Of a stretch of DNA of 64,000 nt, positions 9,243-16,881 are shown piece by piece. Both the position numbers and the translations under genes were made by a program. The first letter of the stretch is position 1. Every line of letters starts with the position of its first letter. Under the pieces are notes generated by a model, which did not search any database, was not told the DNA's origin, and saw nothing but the letters and a program-made list of their open reading frames with translations. The stretch covers positions 2,408,673 to 2,472,672 of the forward strand of contig NZ_CP035282.1 in the NCBI RefSeq assembly GCF_004103715.1, in the 5' to 3' direction. This DNA comes from Acidilutibacter cellobiosedens. Lineage in GTDB: Bacteria > Bacillota > Clostridia > Tissierellales > Acidilutibacteraceae.

Positions 9243-9611
9243 CTACAATTTTATTGCATTTAAAAAACGACCGTTGTCAATTTCCTCTCCATCTGACCAA
9301 AGTCTTTCCAAATTATAAAATTCTCTGTCCTCCCTGTGAAAAACATGAACAACAATATCTCCAAAATCCAAAAGAATCCATCTGCTTGACTTATAGCCTT
9401 CTTTATGAAATACATTAAAACCATTATCACTCATCTTTTCTTCTATTTCATCTGAAATAGCGGCAACCTGAGTAGTAGAATTCCCACTTGCTATTATAAA
9501 ATAATCAGCAATGGACGTCAATTTTGATATATTCAATGTTTTAATATTAAAAGCTTTTTTATCATCACATGCTTTAACTATTATAGATATTCTCTTATCA
9601 ATATCTTCCAA
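9243..9611 (-). CDS. rsfS: Ribosome silencing factor RsfS
   Basis: A 122-residue DUF143/Iojap protein that binds ribosomal protein L14 and blocks subunit joining when nutrients are short. The core motifs SIADYFIIASGNS and WILLDFGDIVVHVFH are intact. Translation starts at a TTG (9609-9611) with AGGAGG nine bases upstream; no ATG is available in frame with a ribosome site. It belongs to the familiar obgE-yhbY-nadD-yqeK-LCP-rsfS chain. Confidence 0.95.
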   Translation of the reverse strand: MEDIDKRISIIVKACDDKKAFNIKTLNISKLTSIADYFIIASGNSTTQVAAISDEIEEKMSDNGFNVFHKEGYKSSRWILLDFGDIVVHVFHREDREFYNLERLWSDGEEIDNGRFLNAIKL

Positions 9612-9632
9612 CCACTATACCTCCTGTAAATA

Positions 9633-10583
9633 TTAATTTGGTTCTGTCAAATCTTCAGATTGATTTTCTACAGTTTTATGTTCTAAGAACATATTGTTAA
9701 CTATGTCTTCATTCTCCTCTTTATATAACACATAATAGGATACTCCGTCTATGGTTTTCGGTTCGCCTTGAAGAGTCGCTGTTTGTATATTGTCAACATC
9801 AATTTTATTAAACTTCAAAGCAAATTTCGTTAACAAATCAAAAGGAATATTTGTATCCACATTGGAATAATAGCTCTTAATCATCCCTGGAACTTTTGTA
9901 ATATTACTGGGCTTTAAAGCCTGGCTTATGGCAGCCTTAACAAATTCCTGCTGTGCTTTTATTCTTCCTAAATCTTGATCTTTATATCCCTTTCTGTATC
10001 TTAAAAATTCCATAGCCTTGTCCCCATCAAGAACCTGATTTCCTTCCTTCAAATGAATATGAAGAGGAGGATCCGCAGTAGGATCGTCATAATTCATATC
10101 CATAGGGACATTCATTTCTACTCCGCCTATTAACTCAACAACATCTTTAACTAATTTATAATCTACTCTGACATAATAATCTAAATCTATACCCAATAAA
10201 TCTCTTACGGTTTTCACGGATAATTCCGGTCCTCCATAAGCATGAGCATGGTTGATCTTTTCTTCATTTTTTCTTCCTCTTATAACAACTCTTGAATCCC
10301 TCGGAATCGAAAGTATTGATACTTGACCACTTGATTTGTCGACTTTGCAAAGCATCATAGTATCGGATCTTTCCTTATCCCTTTTAGTAATATCTTTAGA
10401 ATCTATACCCAACAATAAAAAAGTAAGTTCATCCTGATCATCTGCAAGCCTCGTTAAAAAATTACCTCCATTTTCATCATTACCATCCTTCTTAAAATTA
10501 ATCCAATAATAAATAGCCCCTGAATAAATCAATACAAATGCCAAGAAAGAAACTAAGAACGTTCTCAAAAATTTTTTCTTCAT
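9633..10583 (-). CDS. LytR-CpsA-Psr (LCP) family cell-wall glycopolymer ligase
   Basis: A 316-residue protein with a short cytoplasmic end, one transmembrane helix (about residues 8-27) and an extracytoplasmic LCP domain. Visible family motifs include LLGIDSKD, RSDTMMLCKVD, SIPRDSRVVI, HAHAYGGPE and the late LRYRKGYKDQDLGRIKAQQEF. LCP enzymes transfer polyprenyl-linked polymers such as teichoic acid or capsule onto peptidoglycan. The acceptor and donor here cannot be told. It lies between yqeK and rsfS, a common clostridial order. Confidence 0.93.
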   Translation of the reverse strand: MKKKFLRTFLVSFLAFVLIYSGAIYYWINFKKDGNDENGGNFLTRLADDQDELTFLLLGIDSKDITKRDKERSDTMMLCKVDKSSGQVSILSIPRDSRVVIRGRKNEEKINHAHAYGGPELSVKTVRDLLGIDLDYYVRVDYKLVKDVVELIGGVEMNVPMDMNYDDPTADPPLHIHLKEGNQVLDGDKAMEFLRYRKGYKDQDLGRIKAQQEFVKAAISQALKPSNITKVPGMIKSYYSNVDTNIPFDLLTKFALKFNKIDVDNIQTATLQGEPKTIDGVSYYVLYKEENEDIVNNMFLEHKTVENQSEDLTEPN

Positions 10584-10590
10584 TTCGACC

Positions 10591-11163
10591 TCACTCCGAA
10601 TCTTTTTCTAATATAAGATAATTTCTTGCTTTAATTGTATCAAGATGAATCAATATTTTCTTGTCTACAATATACTTTATAGTATTATCCATAGATTGTA
10701 TCAAGCTTTCATTTAAATCCACAAAAGCCAATTCTCTAACACGTTCTACTCCTTCAAAATCTCTGTTCGGTTCAATATAATCTGCTATATATACTATTTT
10801 TTCAAGTAAGGACATATTTTCCTTTCCAGTAGTATGATAATATATCGCGCTCAATATTTCCTTATCATGAACATCGTACACCTTTTCTGCTATTTTAGCC
10901 CCAAGGGGTCCATGGATAAGGTCTATATTATGTTCCATAACATTATCTAAAATTATATCAAAATCATCAATCATTTTCAAATAATTTTTTTTATCCTGCA
11001 ATTTCCCGCAATCATGAAGTAAACCTGCCATTCGAGCCTTATCCATATTACAGTTATATATCTTCGATAGTTTCACGCTTGTTTCCATAACCCCTACAGA
11101 ATGAATATATCTTTTATAGCCTATATCGTCTATAAGCCTTTTTTCAATCCATTTTTCTATCAT
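10591..11163 (-). CDS. yqeK: YqeK-family HD-domain diadenosine tetraphosphatase
   Basis: A 190-residue HD phosphohydrolase. It has the conserved RYIHSVGVMETS start, the metal-binding HD pair in GLLHDCGK, a second His in HNIDLIHGPLGA, and YIADYIEPNRDFEGVERVRELA. YqeK enzymes of Gram-positive bacteria split Ap4A symmetrically to ADP. The gene follows nadD directly and precedes the LCP gene, the standard nadD-yqeK pairing. Confidence 0.93.
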   Translation of the reverse strand: MIEKWIEKRLIDDIGYKRYIHSVGVMETSVKLSKIYNCNMDKARMAGLLHDCGKLQDKKNYLKMIDDFDIILDNVMEHNIDLIHGPLGAKIAEKVYDVHDKEILSAIYYHTTGKENMSLLEKIVYIADYIEPNRDFEGVERVRELAFVDLNESLIQSMDNTIKYIVDKKILIHLDTIKARNYLILEKDSE

Positions 11164-11178
11164 TTTAACACCTCTTAA

Positions 11179-11787
11179 TTATCTGTACAACCTATTTTTC
11201 TTTATGTAAGCTTCAACATCCAAGGGTAAATAATACTTTATGTTCTCTCCATTTTTTACTCTTTTTCTTATATCCGTGGAAGAAATATCAATATATGGGG
11301 TTGTAACTGAAAATACAATTTTAGAATATTTATCATTAATCTCATTTATTCTCTCTTCAAGAAGAGAATATTCTATACCTACTCTTTTAGCAACAATAAA
11401 CTTACTTTCTCTTAACAGTTCTTCTGAATTTTTCCATTTATCTATATTTATTAAAGAATCAGCTCCAATAATAAAAAATATCTCGGATTTCGGATACCTC
11501 TTTTTGAAATATTTAATTGTATCTATAGTATAAGTTAGCCCTTCTCTTTTTATTTCTATATCTGATATATAGAAATAAGGATTGTGCATAATGGAAAGAA
11601 GAGTCATTTCATATCTATGCTTTGCTGAAGTTACATTCTTAAGATTTTTATGGGGTGGTTCTCCTGTAGGAACAAATATTATCTTATCTAAATCAAAATT
11701 AACCCTCGATTCTTCAGCGATTATTAAATGTCCAATATGTATAGGGTCAAAAGTACCTCCCATAATACCTATCTTATTGCTCTTCAT
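11179..11787 (-). CDS. nadD: Nicotinate-nucleotide adenylyltransferase NadD
   Basis: NadD forms deamido-NAD from nicotinate mononucleotide and ATP. The ATG at 11785-11787 is chosen because GGAGGG lies upstream with good spacing; a longer reading of seven more residues lacks a site. The 202-residue protein has the nucleotidyltransferase motif GGTFDPIHIGH, a PTGEPPHK loop and the C-terminal ISSTDIRKRV motif. It sits between yhbY and yqeK. A strong hairpin lies between the yhbY stop codon and this ribosome site. Confidence 0.95.
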   Translation of the reverse strand: MKSNKIGIMGGTFDPIHIGHLIIAEESRVNFDLDKIIFVPTGEPPHKNLKNVTSAKHRYEMTLLSIMHNPYFYISDIEIKREGLTYTIDTIKYFKKRYPKSEIFFIIGADSLINIDKWKNSEELLRESKFIVAKRVGIEYSLLEERINEINDKYSKIVFSVTTPYIDISSTDIRKRVKNGENIKYYLPLDVEAYIKKNRLYR

Positions 11788-11810
11788 ATATAAATCCCTC
11801 CAATACACAT

Positions 11811-11837
11811 ATAAAGATTGGCAAAGCCAATCTTTAT
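11811..11837 (-). terminator. Perfect 12-bp hairpin overlapping the yhbY stop codon
   Basis: ATAAAGATTGGC pairs with GCCAATCTTTAT around a three-base loop (a perfect inverted repeat). It includes the yhbY TAA. No T run follows on the minus strand, so it is either a weak attenuator that lowers expression of nadD and later genes or an mRNA processing/stability hairpin. Seen directly; function inferred. Confidence 0.5.
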
Positions 11838-12124
11838 GGAAGTTCTATTTTCTTTTTTTCCTTAGACTCTCTATAAATAATAAATTTATTCCCTATACTC
11901 TGAACAAATTCTGCTCCTACTAACTCTGAAATTTTTTTTGCCATTTCATCTGTCTCCAAAAAACTATTATTCAATACTTTAATTTTAATTATTTCTCTTG
12001 ATTCCAATGCACTATCCACTTGTTTAATAAAATTATCGGTAATTCCATTTTTACCTATTTGAAAAATTGGTTCTATACTATTTGCTATAGCTTTTAAAAA
12101 GCTTCTTTGCTTCCCTGTTAACAA
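11834..12124 (-). CDS. yhbY: YhbY-family ribosome assembly RNA-binding protein
   Basis: A CRS1/YhbY-domain protein of 96 residues that binds pre-50S ribosomes. The TTG at 12122-12124 (reading MLTGKQRSFLKA) is taken as start: it gives the exact family N-terminus and has AAGGAG eight bases upstream, whereas a GTG nine bases earlier overlaps that site. The motif FQIGKNGIT and the C-terminal GNKFIIYRESKEKK are typical. It sits between obgE and nadD, the usual order. Confidence 0.93.
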   Translation of the reverse strand: MLTGKQRSFLKAIANSIEPIFQIGKNGITDNFIKQVDSALESREIIKIKVLNNSFLETDEMAKKISELVGAEFVQSIGNKFIIYRESKEKKKIELP

Positions 12125-12145
12125 TAGGAACACTCCTTCTTATCT

Positions 12146-12328
12146 TTAAACTTCTACTTCTTTTCTGGTTTTTCTTCTATGGATTTCATAACCTTTAGTT
12201 CCCTTTTTCCACCCTGATCTGGACTTTTCTTCTGGTACATAATTCTTATTTATAACAACTTCCCCCTTCGCAAGGCAATAATAGGTAGGCTGATTTTCTT
12301 TACAATTTCCACAATTCATACATTCCAT
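12146..12328 (-). CDS. Small cysteine-rich protein of unknown function
   Basis: A 60-residue protein with a cluster of cysteines at its N-terminus (MECMNCGNCKE, then YYC), which looks like a small zinc or iron-sulfur site, followed by a basic C-terminal tail rich in Lys and Arg. A GAAAGG ribosome site precedes the ATG and it is packed between obgE and yhbY, 26 and 22 bases away, so it is very likely translated. I do not recognise the family. The setting among ribosome-assembly genes hints at a translation-related role, which is inference only. Confidence 0.7.
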   Translation of the reverse strand: MECMNCGNCKENQPTYYCLAKGEVVINKNYVPEEKSRSGWKKGTKGYEIHRRKTRKEVEV

Positions 12329-12353
12329 AAAACCTTTCTAACCTCCATTTTAT

Positions 12354-13637
12354 CTATTCAAAAAATTCGAATTCATGATCACAGATGAATACCGATTCGT
12401 TTTCCCGTATGCCTAACCTTTTTAACTCATCTACTATTCCCCTCTTTCTCATAGTATTCTGAAAATATCTAAGTGAATCAATATCATCAAAATTAGTTGA
12501 GTATAAAAGTTTTTCAACAAAACTTCCTTCTACAATATACTTCTCATTTTCCTTTTTAACTATTATGTCATCTTTATTATTTTTATTACCTTCTTCTCCA
12601 CTAAATTCTAACACTTCGTCAAAAGTTTTATAATCCCTTTCTATTTTGAGCAACCTGTTCCATATATTATATTTAAGGGCATCTATTCCTTCCTTAGTAA
12701 CCGAAGATATTTTAAATACCTCAAAACCTTTTTCCTTAAGTTCATTTTCAATGGAAAAGCTTCTTTCCATTGCACCCGGAATATCCATTTTATTTAAAAC
12801 TACAATTTGATATTTATCCGATAATTTTTCATTGTATTTAAACAGCTCATCATTAATTTTATAAAAATCATTCAAAGGGTCTCTCCCTTCAGAAGCAGAG
12901 CCGTCCAATACATGAACTATAAGCCTTGTTCTTTCTATATGGCGAAGAAAATCATGCCCCAATCCTACTCCTTCGGCAGCTCCTTCTATTAGTCCCGGAA
13001 TATCTGCCATAACAAAACTTTCTCCTTCTCCAATATATACTACCCCTAAATTAGGCTCTAACGTAGTAAAAGGATAATTCGCAATTTTAGGTTTAGCAGA
13101 TGACAATATAGATAAAATCGTCGATTTGCCTACATTAGGAAAACCTACCAATCCTACATCAGCCAAAAGTTTTAGTTCCAGTATTATATTTTTTTCATCC
13201 CCCTTTTCACCAGCTTCAGCAAACCTCGGTGCTTGTCTGGTAGAAGTAGCGAATTTGGCATTTCCCTTACCGCCTTTTCCGCCTTTAGCAATAATAAACC
13301 TTTGATTTGCTTCCTTTAAATCCGCTATTACTTTCTTTGTTTCTCCATCTTTAATTAAAGTTCCTGCAGGAACTTTAATTAGAAGATCTTTTCCTTTTTT
13401 CCCATACTGCTTTTTTGTTTTTCCATCTTCTCCATTCTCGGCTATATATCTTCTTTTATATCTAAAATCCATTAAAGTTCTGATACTTTCACTGGACTCA
13501 ATAATTACACTTCCTCCATCTCCCCCGTCTCCCCCGTAAGGGCCGCCTGAGGGCTCGAACTTTTCTCTTCTGAAAGAAACTGCTCCGTTTCCGCCCTTTC
13601 CTGCTTTGACAAATATACTGGCTGAATCAATAAACAT
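12354..13637 (-). CDS. obgE: GTPase ObgE/CgtA
   Basis: A 427-residue Obg-family GTPase acting in 50S assembly and, in Gram-positive bacteria, in stress and sporulation control. The glycine-rich Obg domain (residues 1-158: FIDSASIFVKAGKGGNGAVS and many GG pairs) is followed by the G domain with P-loop GFPNVGKST, DIPGLIEGA and NKMD. A C-terminal OCT domain follows. It lies in the L21-Prp-L27-Obg gene order. The gap to rpmA is 210 bases and holds a long structured element. Confidence 0.97.
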   Translation of the reverse strand: MFIDSASIFVKAGKGGNGAVSFRREKFEPSGGPYGGDGGDGGSVIIESSESIRTLMDFRYKRRYIAENGEDGKTKKQYGKKGKDLLIKVPAGTLIKDGETKKVIADLKEANQRFIIAKGGKGGKGNAKFATSTRQAPRFAEAGEKGDEKNIILELKLLADVGLVGFPNVGKSTILSILSSAKPKIANYPFTTLEPNLGVVYIGEGESFVMADIPGLIEGAAEGVGLGHDFLRHIERTRLIVHVLDGSASEGRDPLNDFYKINDELFKYNEKLSDKYQIVVLNKMDIPGAMERSFSIENELKEKGFEVFKISSVTKEGIDALKYNIWNRLLKIERDYKTFDEVLEFSGEEGNKNNKDDIIVKKENEKYIVEGSFVEKLLYSTNFDDIDSLRYFQNTMRKRGIVDELKRLGIRENESVFICDHEFEFFE

Positions 13638-13766
13638 ATAATCATCCCTACTTTTATTTTCAATATTGCCTTGTTCTTTAGTAATTTAATTATATCAATT
13701 TTACATGGTCTGTCAATATTTATAGAAATATTTCTCTTTTATTGTTTTCTTTTAACAAAAATTTAT

Positions 13767-13810
13767 GCGGTATCTTCTCTGATTTCTCCTCGTCTCAGAA
13801 AAAACACCGC
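13767..13810 (-). ncRNA. Long strand-specific RNA hairpin between rpmA and obgE
   Basis: Read on the minus strand, a 16-base arm starting GCGGTGTT pairs without a gap with a 16-base arm ending ATACCGC, around a 12-base loop (GACGAGGAGAAA). Three of the 16 pairs are G-U wobbles, which on the plus strand would be A-C mismatches. The structure is therefore fully paired only in the direction of the operon. No T run follows directly, so it is not an ordinary terminator. It could be an obgE leader element, a processing site or a small RNA; the function is unknown. Confidence 0.55.
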
Positions 13811-13847
13811 AATCTTTACAAAGCTTGTTAAAAAAGTAAATGCGAAC

Positions 13848-14138
13848 TTAGGCCAACTCTTCTTTTTTATATATGCTTACCTGCTTTTTATCTTTTCCTT
13901 TTCTTTCAAATTTAACTACTCCGTCTATCTTTGCAAATAATGTGTCGTCTCCGCCTCTTCCTACATTAATTCCCGGATGAATTTTAGTTCCTCTTTGGCG
14001 TACCAATATATTTCCGGCCAAAACAAATTGTCCGTCTCCTCTTTTTACTCCGAGTCTTTTAGATTCACTGTCTCTTCCATTTCTTGAACTTCCTACTCCT
14101 TTTTTATGAGCGAACAATTGTAAATTCAATTTTATCAT
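13848..14138 (-). CDS. rpmA: 50S ribosomal protein L27 with cleavable N-terminal extension
   Basis: A 96-residue L27. The N-terminus [14 protein letters not shown] carries the Firmicutes-type extension that must be cut between Phe9 and Ala10 so that the mature end reaches the peptidyl-transferase centre. The rest ([25 protein letters not shown]) is standard. The gene for the dedicated protease Prp is immediately upstream, three bases away. Confidence 0.97.
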   Translation of the reverse strand: MIKLNLQLFAHKKGVGSSRNGRDSESKRLGVKRGDGQFVLAGNILVRQRGTKIHPGINVGRGGDDTLFAKIDGVVKFERKGKDKKQVSIYKKEELA

Positions 14139-14141
14139 TAA

Positions 14142-14489
14142 TTACACCTCCTCATCCTCAAGCCTTACATTTTCAGGGTAACTTTCCATCAAATTTTTAA
14201 TTCCCAATTCCATAGTGCTTAAAACTATATAAACATTATTTCTTTGTACCTCATTCAGATTTCCCTGAAGCAAAACTTTCAATATTCCTTCTTTATCATC
14301 AATATAGTATTTAATATTCTCTTCATCGACACCACATACTTCATGTAAAGCTATAAGTGAATTTTGAGTTAGTATCGATACAGCAGCACATACAATATCT
14401 CTCCCTTTACGGGAGTAACCAGAATGACCTTCAACATTGTATCCTACTATACCTCCTTCACTGTTTCTCAAAATTTTAACTTTAATCAC
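14142..14489 (-). CDS. prp: Ribosomal-processing cysteine protease Prp (YsxB)
   Basis: A 115-residue cysteine protease that removes the N-terminal extension of L27. The catalytic pair is visible: His22 in VEGHSGYS and Cys34 in GRDIVCAAVS. The TTTAATC region before the start and tight spacing to rplU (4 bases) and rpmA (3 bases) place it in the conserved rplU-prp-rpmA operon. Confidence 0.96.
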   Translation of the reverse strand: MIKVKILRNSEGGIVGYNVEGHSGYSRKGRDIVCAAVSILTQNSLIALHEVCGVDEENIKYYIDDKEGILKVLLQGNLNEVQRNNVYIVLSTMELGIKNLMESYPENVRLEDEEV

Positions 14490-14493
14490 GGCA

Positions 14494-14805
14494 TTAACCT
14501 ACAATCTTTTCTACTTTAACCTTTGTATATGGTTGACGATGGCCTTGTTTTTTTCTATAATTCTTCTTCGGCTTATATTTGAATACAATTATTTTCTTGC
14601 CCTTGCCTTGTTCCAAAACAGTACCTTCAACTTTAGCATCGCTTATATACGGATTCCCGATTACCGAATCATCATCCTTTGCTATGAAAAGTACTTTTTC
14701 AAATTCAACTTTTTCTCCTTCTTGAAGGTCAATTTTTTCAACAAGTACTATATCTCCTTCTTTAACCTTGTATTGCTTTCCACCTGTTTCAATAACAGCA
14801 TACAT
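14494..14805 (-). CDS. rplU: 50S ribosomal protein L21
   Basis: L21 of the large ribosomal subunit, 103 residues starting [14 protein letters not shown] at the ATG 14803-14805. A GAGGAGGTG ribosome site lies upstream; a reading 12 codons longer would run into the structured leader and is rejected. The C-terminal [12 protein letters not shown] is typical. It is the first gene of rplU-prp-rpmA. Confidence 0.97.
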   Translation of the reverse strand: MYAVIETGGKQYKVKEGDIVLVEKIDLQEGEKVEFEKVLFIAKDDDSVIGNPYISDAKVEGTVLEQGKGKKIIVFKYKPKKNYRKKQGHRQPYTKVKVEKIVG

Positions 14806-14883
14806 AAAAAACACCTCCTCTAACCAGTCTCGCCGATGCAAGGTGCCTAAGCTTTAATACCTTCACCGAGCGGCTACTTCCGA
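14806..14883 (-). ncRNA. Ribosomal protein L21 leader
   Basis: The transcript upstream of rplU starts near 14883 and folds. CGGTG-AAGGT pairs with ACCTTGCATCG (one bulged C), flanked by GCCG/CGGC, before the GAGGAGG ribosome site. Position, size (about 75 bases) and pairing fit the L21 leader of Firmicutes, a presumed autoregulatory element. It was recognised by eye, not by a covariance search. Confidence 0.68.
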
Positions 14884-14889
14884 AATTAA

Positions 14890-14918
14890 ATTGTATCAAA
14901 ATAAAACTTTTTTGTCAA
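14890..14918 (-). promoter_or_regulatory. Sigma-A promoter of rplU-prp-rpmA
   Basis: A consensus -35 TTGACA (14913-14918) and a -10 TACAAT (14890-14895) are separated by exactly 17 bases on the minus strand. Transcription should begin near 14883 and run through the L21 leader. Confidence 0.85.
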
Positions 14919-14939
14919 CAATCTTTGAAATTTTACTTT

Positions 14940-16160
14940 TTATATTCTTCCTCTTCCTCCACACATAGGACATATGGAAGTAAGCTTTGATGACAGAGTA
15001 TTCCTTGCTTTTTTCCTTGTCATTTCAACAAGGCCCAAATTCGTTATTCCATATAAATTTGTTTTCGTTCTGTCTTTTTTCAATACTTCTTTCATCTTTT
15101 CCATAACTAAATTTATATCCTTTTTGTTTCTCATGTCAATAAAATCAATGACTATTATTCCTCCGATATCCCTTAATCTTATCTGCTTACCTATTTCTTC
15201 TGCCGCCTCCATATTAGTATTAAACACAGTACTTTCCAAACTTAAATCCCCTGTATATTTTCCCGTATTTACATCTATTGCCGTCAGTGCTTCCGTTTCA
15301 TCAATAACTATATATCCTCCGCTTTTTAATTTAACCGTCCTTTTTAATGCTCTGCTTAATTCTTCTCCTACATTTTTAAAACTCATAATATCCAAATTTT
15401 CATCTAATATTATCTTGTCTGTCAAATCTGCAGAAACCGATTTCACTAATTTCGATATGCTTTTATATATTTTCCTGTCATTTACAATAACATTATCCAT
15501 ATTATTTAGTATCACGTCTCTGACAATTCGTTGGGTGATATCCATTTCCTTATATAATAACTTAGGGCAGGGAAGAAAATTTTTTTCCATTTCAATTCTT
15601 CTCCATATACCCATAAGAAATTTCAGTTCTTTTTTTATTTCCTCCTTATCAGCTCCCATAGAAGCCGTTCTCAAGATCATCCCGATACCTTCAACTTTAA
15701 TCTCCTTAGCTATATTAAAAAGCCTTCTTATTTCCTCTTTGTCCTCTATTTTTTTAGATATATTTATTCTATTATTAAAAGGAGTAAGGACCAAATACTT
15801 CCCGGGAATAGTAATATGAGTTGTAACCTTAGGTCCCTTGTTTTGAAATGATTCTTTAACTACCTGAACTATTATTTCTTGCCCTGCCTTTAACGCTTCC
15901 CCAATGGAAACATTTTTACCGGAAGAAATCATGGGTTTGGGAATTACGTCTTTTATATATAAATAAGCATTCTTACCAATTCCTATATCAACAAATGCTG
16001 CTTCCATACCCAGAAGTACATTTTTCACTCTTCCCCTGTATATATTTCCCACAATTTCATCTTCCGGTTCTTCTTCTATATAATATTCAACTAATTTATC
16101 CTCTTCCAATATGGCTACCTCGGTTTTTTTGTTATTATAATATATTAAGATATAATTCAT
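14940..16160 (-). CDS. rng: Ribonuclease G/E family endoribonuclease
   Basis: A 406-residue RNase E/G catalytic-core protein for single-strand RNA cleavage in rRNA maturation and mRNA decay. The ATG at 16158-16160 (MNYILIYYN) is used; longer readings overlap the upstream gene. An S1-like part (GNIYRGRVKNVLLGMEAAFV) is followed by the catalytic Asp motifs DVNTGKYTG and DFIDMRN. The C-terminal zinc-link CPMCGGRG completes the fold. Length matches RNase G rather than the longer RNase E. It follows the two radical-SAM-linked genes and precedes rplU, a common clostridial order. Confidence 0.93.
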   Translation of the reverse strand: MNYILIYYNNKKTEVAILEEDKLVEYYIEEEPEDEIVGNIYRGRVKNVLLGMEAAFVDIGIGKNAYLYIKDVIPKPMISSGKNVSIGEALKAGQEIIVQVVKESFQNKGPKVTTHITIPGKYLVLTPFNNRINISKKIEDKEEIRRLFNIAKEIKVEGIGMILRTASMGADKEEIKKELKFLMGIWRRIEMEKNFLPCPKLLYKEMDITQRIVRDVILNNMDNVIVNDRKIYKSISKLVKSVSADLTDKIILDENLDIMSFKNVGEELSRALKRTVKLKSGGYIVIDETEALTAIDVNTGKYTGDLSLESTVFNTNMEAAEEIGKQIRLRDIGGIIVIDFIDMRNKKDINLVMEKMKEVLKKDRTKTNLYGITNLGLVEMTRKKARNTLSSKLTSICPMCGGRGRI

Positions 16161-16182
16161 AAAAAAGATGCCCCCTGTCATT

Positions 16183-16881
16183 TCATATAATGTTGAATAT
16201 GGAATTTTCTTTTTCTCCATACATATCAATCCTATGAATATTTACACAATAATCATCCAAGGACAAATGATAAAAATCAATAAACGAGGAAAGAAAATCT
16301 TTAGGTTTTAAATTTCCATTTTCTGATGTTTTAAGTAAAACATCTAAAACAATTATCCTGTCTTCTTTATTTTTTAAGACGATATTTCCAACTTGAGGTC
16401 TTATGTTTTCAATCTTTTGCTGTAATCTCCCTTTTTTCTTCCTTTCTTTCACAAATTCAATGCTATCGCAATTTAGATAATCCTTCATAAGTTTTTTAAT
16501 TTCGTCTTCTGTCAATTCTTCTTTGATTTTAAATTCTATTTTATAATAACTCCACTGTATAACGGAGGACAAAGACGGTTTATCCTCCACATATTTTCCA
16601 CAAATAATTCTAATATCTTCAGGCAATACTTTATTCATGGATTTTATAAATTCATCTATGGAAACTTTCCTTTCCAAATCGACATCCATATACTCTCCAT
16701 CACTTGATATTCCTAAGGACAAAGGTGCCCCTATAGAAAACTTAAGATGAGGATTAAATCCTTCAGTATGTTTAACCGGCATATTACACCTTTTAAATGC
16801 TCTTTGAAACAATCTCATCAGATCCAAATGAGAGATATATTTCAAATAATTTTTTTTAGTGAACTTAATTCTTAAATTCAA
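16183..16881 (-). CDS. Radical-SAM-linked protein of the DUF2344 (TIGR03936) type
   Basis: A 232-residue protein starting MNLRIKFTKKNYLKYISHLDLMRLFQRAFKR, with KHTEGFNPHLKFSIGAPLSLG. Both stretches are hallmarks of the DUF2344 family. Its start overlaps the end of the radical SAM gene by four bases (ATGA), so the two are co-translated. In some bacteria the two domains are fused, which suggests one enzyme in two parts. The reaction is unknown. The fixed position next to RNase G and L21 suggests an RNA- or ribosome-related modification, which is inference. Confidence 0.88.
   Translation of the reverse strand: MNLRIKFTKKNYLKYISHLDLMRLFQRAFKRCNMPVKHTEGFNPHLKFSIGAPLSLGISSDGEYMDVDLERKVSIDEFIKSMNKVLPEDIRIICGKYVEDKPSLSSVIQWSYYKIEFKIKEELTEDEIKKLMKDYLNCDSIEFVKERKKKGRLQQKIENIRPQVGNIVLKNKEDRIIVLDVLLKTSENGNLKPKDFLSSFIDFYHLSLDDYCVNIHRIDMYGEKENSIFNII

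Noticed and set aside
14974-15819. Long plus-strand open frame (281 codons) opposite RNase G
   Set aside because: It is the antisense shadow of a well-supported gene, Ser/Phe/Ile-rich and without a ribosome site.
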